A DNA stretch of 64,000 bases from Craspedostauros australis (lineage: Eukaryota; Bacillariophyta; Bacillariophyceae; Mastogloiales; Achnanthaceae), in assembly GCA_026770025.1 (NCBI GenBank), contig JAMXDE010000005.1, forward strand, positions 868,001-932,000, read 5' to 3'. Positions 22,067-31,896 of the stretch are shown here, one piece after another. The position numbers were made by a program, and so were the translations under genes. Below the pieces are notes generated by a model that was not told where the DNA came from, ran no database searches, and saw only the letters and a program-made list of their open reading frames with translations. The first letter of the stretch is position 1; every line of letters begins with the position of its first letter.

Positions 22067-22688
22067 ACGGCATCATTTTCCTGCATTCGGCGAGAATGTG
22101 TGCTCAAGTACTGCATCACCCAGCACATACGTACACTATTGTTGGATGCACAAAGAAGCGGCTGTAATTTCGAGATACTTGAACGTCACAAACTCAAGTG
22201 TACGAAATGACTTTATGCCGTGGCTACCTACATACCATACGACTACTATTACAGTAATTTACGCATGCTACACATCAATGCCGCTGATCTGCTCGTCACC
22301 AATCGTCTGATAGAGCGTGTTAAGCCTTACTCTGTTCGAACATTTGTGTCATTTGCTCGTGCTTTCGTGCTGGGTATCTTGCCTGTACTCGTTCTCGTAG
22401 ACAGGGATCGAATGTGGAGCAAAAAGCGGATCTGAAGTTGATGGCCGATGACGTCATGATGCCAATGAATGACGCCAAAGATCGAGCTCAAGAGAGACAT
22501 CTCACTCCAGAAGCAAGAATGCCATCAACGACATCATCCACCCCTTCGTCGCCATCGAAATCCAATACAAACGAACGACACATCAAAAGAAAGAAAGCAA
22601 GCAACCAAAACAACCAACGCCAAGAAAGAGATACCCTCCCCCACGCATCTCTGCATTTCATTCATACTCTCGACAAAGGCTGAACAAG
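22067..22688. other. Intergenic region between the two LrgAB genes
   Basis: 622 bp forming the presumed promoter of copy 2. It contains one TGACGTCA palindrome and nothing else I recognise. Confidence 0.55.
22449..22456. promoter_or_regulatory. TGACGTCA palindrome (candidate bZIP/aureochrome site)
   Basis: A perfect palindrome 233 bp upstream of the LrgAB copy 2 start codon. A half-site-like TGACGC follows about 14 bp later. Candidate site only. Confidence 0.45.
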
Positions 22689-24414
22689 ATGAAGCTCCTC
22701 TTGCCATTGACGCTGTTGACGAATGCTGCGGCATTCTCGACGATCGGACCGCACATCCACAAACCGCACGTGCAGGTAGCCATCGGTCATCCAACAGCTC
22801 CGCGATCCCACGATGCCATCCATCTTCCAGCATCCTGGAATGACAAGCACAGTGAGGCTGCCAGTCGTCAGTCTTGGACTGTGACGGAATCGTCTTCCAC
22901 ATGTCTTTCCATGTCTTCCAACTCCGGAGATGGTCCATTGTTGAACCCATTCATCTCCGGATCCCTCTTGATCGCGCTGGATGTCATGTTCCGCAAGCTC
23001 CTCAAGGCTGCCGCCATCTCCTTCCCGTCATCGTTGGCTGGATGCGGCGTGATGTTCGCCACGATGCTTTTGGCGCCCTTCGGAAACGGCATGTTCCAAA
23101 TCCTCACGCCGGGTGCAGCATTGCTGGCCAAGTGGCTGCCAGTCTTCTTTGTTCCCAGCTTGATCACGTTGCCATTAGCGAATGGTTTCGGATCGGCGGC
23201 TGAGGTAGGTTGTTGCACGCGTGCATAGGTTGAAGAGCAATGAATGCAATGGATCAAATGATATAGTAGGGACTGAAAACGAACGACGTCTCTCTCGGAC
23301 TATCAGAGCAGACCTGTTGAACTCACGACATTGTGGCCTTTGCTCTGTCTTCTTCGCATTCACCTCCCACCCAATCACACACATTCACATGCAGGGATTG
23401 AAAGTCGCAGCTGTCATTGTCATCGGGTTTCTCTTCACCATGTTGACGACCGCAGGTTCTGTGGTTGGAATTCGCAAGCTCTTGGGCACAGCAGCGACAG
23501 CAGATCCAGTGGCGGCAGCAGCTGCTGTCGTGGAATCGGTACCATCCAAACCAGCTCCAAAGCCTTTCTCAGATGAATTGGCAAAGTCATTGCTGACGTT
23601 CCAAGTCGTCTCAGGCGCCTGCGCCATCCTGGCCACCAAATCGAAGTATGCCTATGCCAATCCCATCACCACTCTCTTTCTGCTATCCTCCACCCTCTCC
23701 AACTTCGTGACGGGCGCCCGCATGCCCAAATCCTTCTCCAAGATCGTCCACCCTCTCGTCACCTGCACCACGCTGACCTGGGGCGTTCTCACTGCCTTTG
23801 GCGCCATCACTGGATCGACGTTCCGCACCCTGCTGCGATCGTACAAGAAGGGAACGATGTGTCCATTTTCCAGCGGTGCAGGTGATCTGCTGCTGTTCCT
23901 GTTGGGTCCTGCCGTCGTCTCGTTGGCCGTGTCCATGTACGACCGAAGGAAGCTGATGAAGGAGAACATTGCCGAAGTCGGCACGGCCGTCGGGGTCAGC
24001 TCTTTCGGTGGGTTGTTCGGCACCGCCGCGGCAGTGCGACTGCTGTCGATCGCCAGTCCCTCGCTGCGCCTCTCCTTGCTATCGCGCAACATCACATCGC
24101 CCCTCGCGATGGCGATTGCCGGTATCTTGGGAGCCGATGTATCCCTCGCCGTGTCGATGGTGGTCGTGACTGGTTTAATCGGTGCCAACTTCGGAGCGAG
24201 TCTCATGGACGCATTCAGGATCAACGATGCCGTTGCCCGTGGCCTTGGCATGGGCGCTGCAGCGCACGGATTGGGCACCGCCGCGATCGTCAACGAGAAG
24301 GATGCATTCCCATTCTCCGCCATCTCGATGGCGTTGACCGCATCCGCTTGCACAGTCCTGGTGTCGATCCCAATCATCAAGCGATTGGTCATTCAACTCG
24401 CGCTCGGTGCGTAA
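22689..24414 (+). CDS. LrgAB/PLGG1-type plastid glycolate-glycerate transporter, copy 2
   Basis: Two exons: 22689-23204 and 23395-24414; phase-0 join after GSAAE, 511 aa. The N-terminus (MKLLLPLTLLTNAAAFSTIG) is a short signal peptide ending in AAAF, matching a heterokont plastid presequence junction. The LrgA-like half has PGAALLAKWLPVFFVPSL. The LrgB-like half has GDLLLFLLGPAVVSLAVSMY, SRNITSPLAMAIAG and AAHGLGTAAIVNEKDAFPFS. It is a diverged tandem copy of the upstream gene: the intron site and domain order are kept, while the presequence and the LrgA-LrgB linker differ. Substrate assignment as for copy 1. Confidence 0.9.
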
Positions 24415-24944
24415 GTTGGAGCACCAATACGAGTATGAGCATGAATTGGAACAATTTGGATGCGCTATTCATTGCATAATTGCGTAACCAATCACTCTTC
24501 ACTAAGCTATTATACGATATTTTGACAAGTTCCTACTTCCTATCTTCCTTGTTCAGGCGATGAAGCACGAGTATGGACCAACAACATGAATTGCATTTCC
24601 TCTTTCCTTCTCATTCCGAAATACGAGGACGCTGACTGATAACATCCCTACACTTGGAGTATAGTAGAATGGAATCACAGATCGAGAATGGCCTTTCATC
24701 ACATCTGATGAACTCTCCCCCTCCACGAGTGTAGATCATGTTCATATCGTTTGCTCTGTCTCGTCAGCCATCGCACAAGAATTGTGACGCACGAAATGAG
24801 GCAATATTGTTTTCTCCTCCTGTACGTACGCACGTACGGTATGGGTATCAATCCCATGACAAATCTCAGCCACTTTCCCCTTCACCTAATCTTTGATGCG
24901 ACTGCACATAGTGTGCGACTATCACATCGTACGGTATGTGTGTT
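24415..24944. other. Convergent intergenic region
   Basis: 3' flanks of LrgAB copy 2 and the minus-strand glycosyltransferase. A short GTACGTACG-like palindromic run sits near 24820-24838. No gene seen. Confidence 0.55.
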
Positions 24945-26513
24945 CTAATCTGTTTTCTTCATTTGTTGTTGCTGCTGCTTCTGCTGCTTGCCGTCTTGAT
25001 TCCTGCCATAATAAAACTGAAACAGTTCGTCGGCCGTCGTGCCGGTGATGTACCGATGCACGCAGAGCGCATTGACCAGGATGGTGTACGGGACGCCGAA
25101 CTTCTGCCACCGACGCACCGAACAGCATGCTCTGCCTGGGATGATCACGATGCGTTCATTGAGCAGCAGTGAGCGAATGCGCAATTGCGAGATAATCTCA
25201 AAATCCTCCATTAGGGGTTGATCCGGAAATCCACCGAGGAAATGAAAAATATTCGCAGGGAAGGAGAGCAAGGAATCGCCGTATGGCAACTTGCAAAGTC
25301 GACATCGCAAGTAGCATAGAATCTCGCTGACGGGGATGATGCCTGGTGGACAGCCCCCGCCCTTCAATGCGTGGTCCGAAGCATCGATATCCTGCAGAAA
25401 TGCGCAGCAAGTTGGTCTGGGATGCGATGGGGAAACTTCCTTGATGCTACTGCTGCTGCTGCTATTGTTGTTGTTGTTGTTGTTTGCAAAACCAAGTGCC
25501 GATAGAATGGACGAATCCCAATTCCTGGGTGGTATTGTGTCGGCGTGGAAGAATGTGATGACTCTGCCACGAGCATGTGTTGCCCCAGTGTTCATGCATC
25601 TGCCTCGACCGCCTCCAGTGGAATGCCGAATCAATTGTAGATCACCCCAATTCGGTATTGTTGTTCCATCATCCGAAACGGAGAGTCTGTTGCCGTCACG
25701 TTCCGCCTGCATCACTTGATGAAGATCAGCGCACCCTCCTGCATGCGCGATGATGATCTGAATGGATTGTGGTCGGGAGCAGCGGTGCTTCGCTATTGCA
25801 AGAGTGCGATTGATATCCTCGGCGCTCTCGCGGAAAGCGGGGATTATCACAGATATTGAATATTCGTCGTTTATGACCTTTGCGCTGTGGGATGGGGTGT
25901 CTGCGTTGTGATCCGTCGGCGGTGGCATTTGCATGAGCCGCGGCCACAACCGTTGAAGCCGCAGCACCAGATCCTCTGCTTCGATCGATGTATTCTTGGT
26001 AGATTGGTGTTGGTTGTGCTGTGGCTCATTGTTCGTGATCCTCCCAGGGCTATCCTCAAACGAAGACGTCGGTCTTTGTACTCGCAGCATCAATCTCGAT
26101 GCCAACTGCCGCAGCTCCAAGTTGGACTGAAAGAGGTTGACGATATCGTCATCGCTGGGTTCGCTGTTTCCAGGTCGTAGCTTCGATATCGCTTCAATGA
26201 GCTGCTGGGCCAATGCGGATCGACCTTCCGATCTGCTGGCGGTGGTGTGTGCGACCGATGCCAGCGACACGTGCTGGTGCCATCTTTCTGGATGCGATCG
26301 GAGGTATCGCATCCTGACGAGAAGGAAGGCGTAACCGAGCACGTACCGAATGGAGAATGCTACAGTGATGACCCATGACAAAGTTATCTCGACGAGATAA
26401 GGCAATGACGTCCCCTTGAGCGCCTCCAACCAACCATCCACCGTCTGCGGCGACATGGCAGGAGTCGTCATCATGCTATTGTTCTGCGCTTGATTTGTGT
26501 CATGCTCTGCCAT
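24945..26513 (-). CDS. Membrane-anchored family-2 glycosyltransferase (TIGR04283-like), paralogue A
   Basis: A single exon of 522 aa. A hydrophobic segment at about 39-70 suggests an N-terminal membrane anchor. The GT-A domain starts near residue 222 with ISVIIPAFRE. It continues through GGGRGRCMNTGATHA and the metal-binding-type motif FFHADT, then LPYGDSLLSF and GGFPDQPLMEDFE, and ends with RRWQKFGV. The pattern matches the bacterial transferase 2 (rSAM/selenodomain-associated) group better than standard GT2 enzymes. A poly-Asn/poly-Ser insert (about seven Asn and six Ser) splits the GT core, and a Gln/Lys tail ends the protein. Donor and acceptor are unknown. A paralogue lies at 38078-39565. 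Confidence 0.82.
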   Translation of the reverse strand: MAEHDTNQAQNNSMMTTPAMSPQTVDGWLEALKGTSLPYLVEITLSWVITVAFSIRYVLGYAFLLVRMRYLRSHPERWHQHVSLASVAHTTASRSEGRSALAQQLIEAISKLRPGNSEPSDDDIVNLFQSNLELRQLASRLMLRVQRPTSSFEDSPGRITNNEPQHNQHQSTKNTSIEAEDLVLRLQRLWPRLMQMPPPTDHNADTPSHSAKVINDEYSISVIIPAFRESAEDINRTLAIAKHRCSRPQSIQIIIAHAGGCADLHQVMQAERDGNRLSVSDDGTTIPNWGDLQLIRHSTGGGRGRCMNTGATHARGRVITFFHADTIPPRNWDSSILSALGFANNNNNNNSSSSSSIKEVSPSHPRPTCCAFLQDIDASDHALKGGGCPPGIIPVSEILCYLRCRLCKLPYGDSLLSFPANIFHFLGGFPDQPLMEDFEIISQLRIRSLLLNERIVIIPGRACCSVRRWQKFGVPYTILVNALCVHRYITGTTADELFQFYYGRNQDGKQQKQQQQQMKKTD

Positions 26514-27313
26514 CCGTCCTCGTCCCTCTTCTTGGTTGTCGCGGTGCAGAGTACTCTATTCCGGTACAGCCTGGGGCATCGTCGGTGGTCGTAGTGGGAG
26601 TGGCAATGCCGTCATGTGGAAGAGGCATGACATGAGATGCTCCTCGATCCATCTCCGACGATGGCGGTGGCGTGCATCGCAATTTCCACGATCGCGGAGA
26701 TCGCGAAGACATCATCACCACGCGTCGAATTCCGCGCGCAGAAACACGATCATGACGCTATTGTGACGTCACATGAAGTGCAGTCACGATACATCACGAT
26801 TCACGTGATCACAACAACCAAAAGGAACCAAACATTCCAAGAAAGCAGGCAATGCTGCGGAGTTGTGTTCTCGACCCGCGATTCCTCCGTGGTCTCTCTC
26901 TCCTTGTGGTCTCATGACTGCCGCGATCTTGGCATGTCGTGATGTTGCACAACTCGAACCTTCATGAATAGGTGACAAGGGATAGAGGGAACGAGAAAGA
27001 AAGGATTGACGAGAAGGGCTGACTGTGTGTGGCACCGTACCAAAGAGTATTGGATGGCTACATCGTTGGCAACATCATTGGATCGAGTTGAGTTGCCTGC
27101 TGTACGTACGTTGATTTCAGCCGAGTTGCGCAAATCGAACCTCCATTCCAAGACGAAAAGAATTCAAGAGGAAGAAAGCGACAGAGTACTCCAGAGAGGT
27201 ACCGTGCCGTACCGTACCGCGCCATACCATACCATACCCAGACAGAGACGCAGGATCAGCCTCAAGAGAGGAAGAGGCCGCTTCATCGTCACACAATCAA
27301 AGGATCAGCCATC
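26514..27313. other. Divergent promoter region between glycosyltransferase A and the LRR gene
   Basis: 800 bp between head-to-head genes. It contains one TGACGTCA palindrome and a short run of TACCG/TACCA repeats near 27200-27238. No coding signal seen. Confidence 0.55.
26764..26771. promoter_or_regulatory. TGACGTCA palindrome (candidate bZIP/aureochrome site)
   Basis: A perfect palindrome in a divergent promoter, 251 bp upstream of the glycosyltransferase start and 543 bp upstream of the LRR gene. Candidate site only. Confidence 0.4.
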
Positions 27314-28840
27314 ATGAAGCTCAATCTCCCAGCACATTACAGCACGCTGCAGGACTACGTCGACGACTTGGTGGCCAAGTTCCGTTGCAAGTACCCCAAT
27401 ACGACGAAACTGCACATTGATGATTTCCATTATCCCGACATCGACCTCGAGGGTGAGGAGTACTTCGATGCGCCCACCATCTGCATGCTGCTGACAGAAG
27501 CAGAGAATTCGCCTCATGTGGACACCCTCGAATTCCGCTTCGTGGAAATCACGGACGAAGTCGCTTCCTCCTTGGTTCGGTTGCTCACTTCGAAGGTACC
27601 ACGCTCGTCCATCGGTGCTGGCAAGGAAGATAGTGCTGATAGCGGTGGTCAACCGATGGTGCAGCGGACGTGGGAGATGATTTCGATCATTGGCTGCACG
27701 GGCTTAGAATCTGACGATTCGGAGCTCTTTCGAGCATTCGCGGCCGGTTCGATACGCTGCAAGAAGCTCCTCCTCAATCACAACAACACGAGGGATCATG
27801 GATTGGCGAGTTTGGGCGAGTTCCTGGGCCGCAGCTCCATCACCAGCACCAACAACCTCACGTCCTTGAATTTGAAACGGGAACATCTCAAGGGCGACGG
27901 AGCTCGCGCATTCTTCCACGGCCTGCGCAACAATAACCATGTCACCGAACTGGTTCTCAACTTTTGCAGATTCGACAACGACGGCGTTGATGCATTCGCG
28001 GCCGCGTTGTCCGCCAACACCACCGTACGTTCGCTGGATCTTGGTGCATGCTACCTCGCGGATGATCAGGTCTGCATGATCCTCAGCGCGCTCACGGGTC
28101 ATCCGCGGCTGGAGCATCTGGTCCTCACGCTCAATGCCTGCCACGCAAGTGGTTCCGTGGCATTGGCAGGTCTGCTGGCCCATCCAACCACGCAGCTCGT
28201 ATCGTTGAATCTCAGTCACCAAAAGGTGGACGCGACACGGCAGACCGCTGATCCAAACGATGAACTGCACAAGCTAAACATGGAGGTCATCGCTGCGTCA
28301 TTGCAACGCAACACAAAGCTCCAAATTCTCAAGCTCGGCAGGAACAGGCTCCAGCTCGAAGATTTGCGGCCGTTGTTGTGCACTCTCACAGAATTCAACA
28401 CAACCTTGAGCGTTCTGGACCTGAACAACAACGCTTTTGAAGATGAAGGCTTTCGATACATCGCCAGCATGTTGCCGCGAATACAAGGATTGCAAAAGCT
28501 GTACTTGCTTAACAATGCCATCCGACAGAAAACGACGGGAAGGATCATCCTGGACGGTATTCAAGGCAACACTTCCATCCGTGCCATGGAACTCAACAAC
28601 ACCGCGATGCTGTACTCCGACATCCAAAGAGTCACCGCCATGAATCGCGCCGGGCGCGTGCTGCTGAAAACCGAGCACCACATCCCCACATCTGTGTGGC
28701 CGACGGTGCTATCACGGGCCAATCGCATTGCTTGGCACATTGAGTATCCCGACGCCAAGGAAAGAGGCTCCGGGAATCTTGCACATGACATCCTTTACGC
28801 ATTCCTACACGGCCCACTTCTGTTGAATCGGTGGCAGTAG
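27314..28840 (+). CDS. Leucine-rich repeat protein, ribonuclease-inhibitor type
   Basis: A single exon of 508 aa. From about residue 140 to 440 it shows LRRs of the RI/RanGAP kind, with NNLTSLNLKREHLKGDGA, VTELVLNFCRFDNDGVDAFA, TVRSLDLGACYLADDQV and TLSVLDLNNNAFEDEGFRYI. No signal peptide, membrane segment, kinase, NACHT or other partner domain is visible, so it is probably a soluble intracellular interaction protein. The N-terminal 130 residues are not recognised. Specific partner unknown. Confidence 0.85.
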   Translation: MKLNLPAHYSTLQDYVDDLVAKFRCKYPNTTKLHIDDFHYPDIDLEGEEYFDAPTICMLLTEAENSPHVDTLEFRFVEITDEVASSLVRLLTSKVPRSSIGAGKEDSADSGGQPMVQRTWEMISIIGCTGLESDDSELFRAFAAGSIRCKKLLLNHNNTRDHGLASLGEFLGRSSITSTNNLTSLNLKREHLKGDGARAFFHGLRNNNHVTELVLNFCRFDNDGVDAFAAALSANTTVRSLDLGACYLADDQVCMILSALTGHPRLEHLVLTLNACHASGSVALAGLLAHPTTQLVSLNLSHQKVDATRQTADPNDELHKLNMEVIAASLQRNTKLQILKLGRNRLQLEDLRPLLCTLTEFNTTLSVLDLNNNAFEDEGFRYIASMLPRIQGLQKLYLLNNAIRQKTTGRIILDGIQGNTSIRAMELNNTAMLYSDIQRVTAMNRAGRVLLKTEHHIPTSVWPTVLSRANRIAWHIEYPDAKERGSGNLAHDILYAFLHGPLLLNRWQ

Positions 28841-29071
28841 GTGGCGATAAGGTGAAATTTCCTCCACCTCCTATCATATAATACATTTTGGAGGACGAAT
28901 GTAAAGTCCACGAAGGAGGATCGAATGGAGTTTTGCAAAAAAAAACAACAACAACAGAGCAACGATCACTCGATTACATTACTGTCCAATTATTGTTGTC
29001 GCACGTGTGTCCCGTAGATAGACACACGAGTATCGTATGTCCTGGTGAGCTGCTAGTGTGTATGTAGTTCC

Positions 29072-30865
29072 TCATTCAATTTCTGGAATCGCATTGCCGT
29101 CCCCGTCGCTCTTTTCATCGTCTTCGCCATTATCCAGCTGAGTACTCGTCGACAGCATGCGAAGGAGCGGGATCATGCTCTTAAGCATCGCCTGCGTCTT
29201 CGCATCGTCGGCTCCTGCACTGGGATTCGTGGATTGTCGCGAGGCGTCATACTCCGCCGCAGCCTGACCTGTCTTCTTGACCTTCGTCAGCGCCACCTTG
29301 ATGTCGGCAATTTTCATGGGACGCAGCTTCGGCTTTTTCGTCTGTTCCTTTGCTGTGTCGTCGTCTACTGTCGCGGTGGGACCTTCGCGCACCGCCTTTC
29401 TGGCTGTGTCACGGATCATCTCGCGGACCGATTCCAACGCCGCGCATTTGCACAACTCCTTGAGGTCGCTGCCGGAATATCCACGTGTGATTTTCGACAG
29501 CTCCGGCAGGAAATCAGTGACTTCGTCTTCGACGGGATGGTTTCCGAGGGTGAGTTTGAGGATTTGCAAACGTCCCGCCGGGTTGGGGAGGCCGATCCTG
29601 AACATGCGCGGCAACCGCCTGAGGATGGCACCATCGACGTGGTTGGGCCGATTGGTGGCGCCGAGGACCAAGATCTTGCCCTCCTGTGTGTTGAGTCCAT
29701 CCCAGAGAGTGAGGAATTCTGCCTTGATGGCGTTGCCGGCGCTGCCTTCCGTTCCGTCTGCGCATCACGGAAATGGTGCCAGTGTTGATATTGATATCGG
29801 TAGTGTTGTCGAGTGACAACATAGAATGTTGGTATCATGCCAATACATCGCAATGACGGAGACGGGACGCCAGTGATTGACAGCGTAGGTGCAGACGAAT
29901 GAATGTAAGCATGGATGTAAGCATGAATGAATGAATGAGAAAGTGAGTTGCTCGGTTCAACACTCTGGACGATCAAACCAATCGACCAACGAGTACGGCG
30001 CGGATGCAATCTCTTGCAACGTGCACATGGTATGCGATGGCTCACCTCGTGGATTGAGGAAGGTATCCAATTCATCGATGAAGATAATAGACGGCGACAG
30101 CTTGAGCGCCAACGAGAATGTGGCATCGATGAGCTTGTTGGATTCACCGAACCACTTGTTCATGATCTTGCTGAGCTTGATGGAGATGAAGGTCGCATCC
30201 GCCTCCTTAGCGATGGCCTTGGCGATCATGGTCTTTCCGGTTCCCGGCGGTCCGTACAAGAGGATGCCTCCTGGCTGCTGCAACAAGTCCGTGGAGAAGA
30301 GATCGGGACGTTGCAGAGGCAAGACAGCGAGCTCCCAGATCTCCTGCTTGAAATCGTCGAGACCACCAATGTCCTTGAACCCCACCTTGAGTTCCCTGGC
30401 ATTGACCACGTCCTGCGCCATCATGCTCTCGTACTGCGTCAGCGCTGGCAGTCCAGGACGCCCGCGCTGCGTCATGATCTTTGACAACCGGGCTTCCGCC
30501 GCCGTGGAGGCCTTGGCGTCGTCGAGGGATTGGTGTTGGTTGCTGATGAGTTTGTTGACGAACCATGATGCGAGAAAGCCTCCGATGATGAGCACGCCGA
30601 GCTCCAGCACGAAGCCGATGATGACAGCTTCTGCGGAGTCCTTGGGATCTTCCTTGGTGTTTCGTTTCGTGAATATAGGCTTTGTGGAGGGGCCCGATGA
30701 TGCTGATGATGATGCTGACGACCCTTCTGAGGAAGAGAAAGCGTCCGGTACCGAAAGGCTGGGGATGGAGGGAGACGACGCATTGCTTGCAACCGCGCTG
30801 TTGACGAAGGTCTTCAGCTGGTCTTCCATGAGCGTCATCCACGACGATGCTGCGGCGAACGACAT
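29072..30865 (-). CDS. Msp1/ATAD1-like membrane AAA ATPase
   Basis: Two exons: 30865-30046 and 29757-29072; phase-1 join restores NPR-D-GTEGSAGN, 501 aa. A Ser-rich N-terminal region (about 80 aa) precedes one membrane segment (81-104). The AAA domain follows: VGFKDIGGLD near 161, Walker A GPPGTGKT at 205-212, the pore-loop-like KWFGES, Walker B IIFIDE at 260-265, and GATNRPNHVDGAILRRLPR with sensor and arginine-finger residues. Msp1/ATAD1 extracts mislocalised tail-anchored proteins from the mitochondrial outer membrane and peroxisomes; the same role is likely. The C-terminal ~60 residues form an acidic tail. Unusually, the membrane segment is about 80 residues in, rather than at the extreme N-terminus as in yeast and human proteins. 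Confidence 0.88.
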
Positions 30866-31896
30866 GATGTTGCTGTCGCTATTGCTGTTGCTATTGCTGT
30901 TGCTATTGCTGTTGCTATTGCTGTTGGTGGTACTGCTGCGATTGCAATAGGTCTATCTTGTGATCTGGCTGGTTGTTTCTTTTTCGGAAAGGATCTCGCT
31001 CGAATAGAAGATGTCCTGGTTGTGGTTTGGTGTCTAATGAGGTTTGTGTGCTTGCTGGGTTGTGAGCGTGCTGGGTTGTGAATGGGATTGGCAACGAAAA
31101 CGAAGATGGTTGTTGGGAACGATGGCGTGTTCGTGATTTTGGCGCAAAAAATGTGCAGACGGAAATGATCCAAACACGACCACCCATTCCACTCACCCTC
31201 GCTGAGAATGCGACGATCGTCAGTGTGGCTGTGGTTGGAGGCGTACGAGACAAGGATAGGTAGTTAGTTGTATGAGGGTGGCAGGCAAGACATATTCCAT
31301 GACATGATGGGATCACCTTCGAGTATTGATGGTAGTATGCAACCAAGCCCGTCTAAACCTGTCCAAACCTGCACCTTGTGAACATGAGCTTAATACAAAA
31401 GATCGCCCAACTCGAACTTAAGTTGTACTAATACTAATACTCATACGATTGCGATAAGAGGGTGACATACTCGTGGACTGGAACATTAATGAAGCAGCGG
31501 GCTTCTATCAATACACACCCTCGAGTACTCGACTGGACTATACCTCGTTCAACGCTGCGAGACGAGCAGAACAATCTCCTGTACGATCTAGTCGCTGCAA
31601 CTTCAAACCTGCACTGCATATATGCATCAAGTTTAGTTGAGAGACCATACCATCATATTCTACAATACTTCCCAAACATGTGGCTTGTTGACATGCCGAC
31701 GCTGGAGCGGTTCTCGTGCACATGTTTGTAACCTGAGAAGAACATTGATGAACAAATGATGGAGGAGCGCGACGGTCTCTTCGCGGCAGTGTCAGGCCAC
31801 TCTCATCTACGAGATTGGAAGGGCGTCTTCATTCATGAAATGCGATCGCTGTTCTATTCGATTGATCGAGCATACTCTACTCTACTCTACGCTGCT
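30866..31896. other. Intergenic region with CTG-rich repeat
   Basis: About 1 kb. A TTGCTATTGCTG repeat at 30875-30926 sits directly upstream of the Msp1 gene in its probable 5' leader. The rest has no recognised gene. Confidence 0.55.
30875..30926. repeat. 12-bp CTG-rich tandem repeat
   Basis: Four imperfect copies of TTGCTATTGCTG immediately upstream of the Msp1 start codon, read as CAG-rich on the transcribed strand. Confidence 0.85.
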
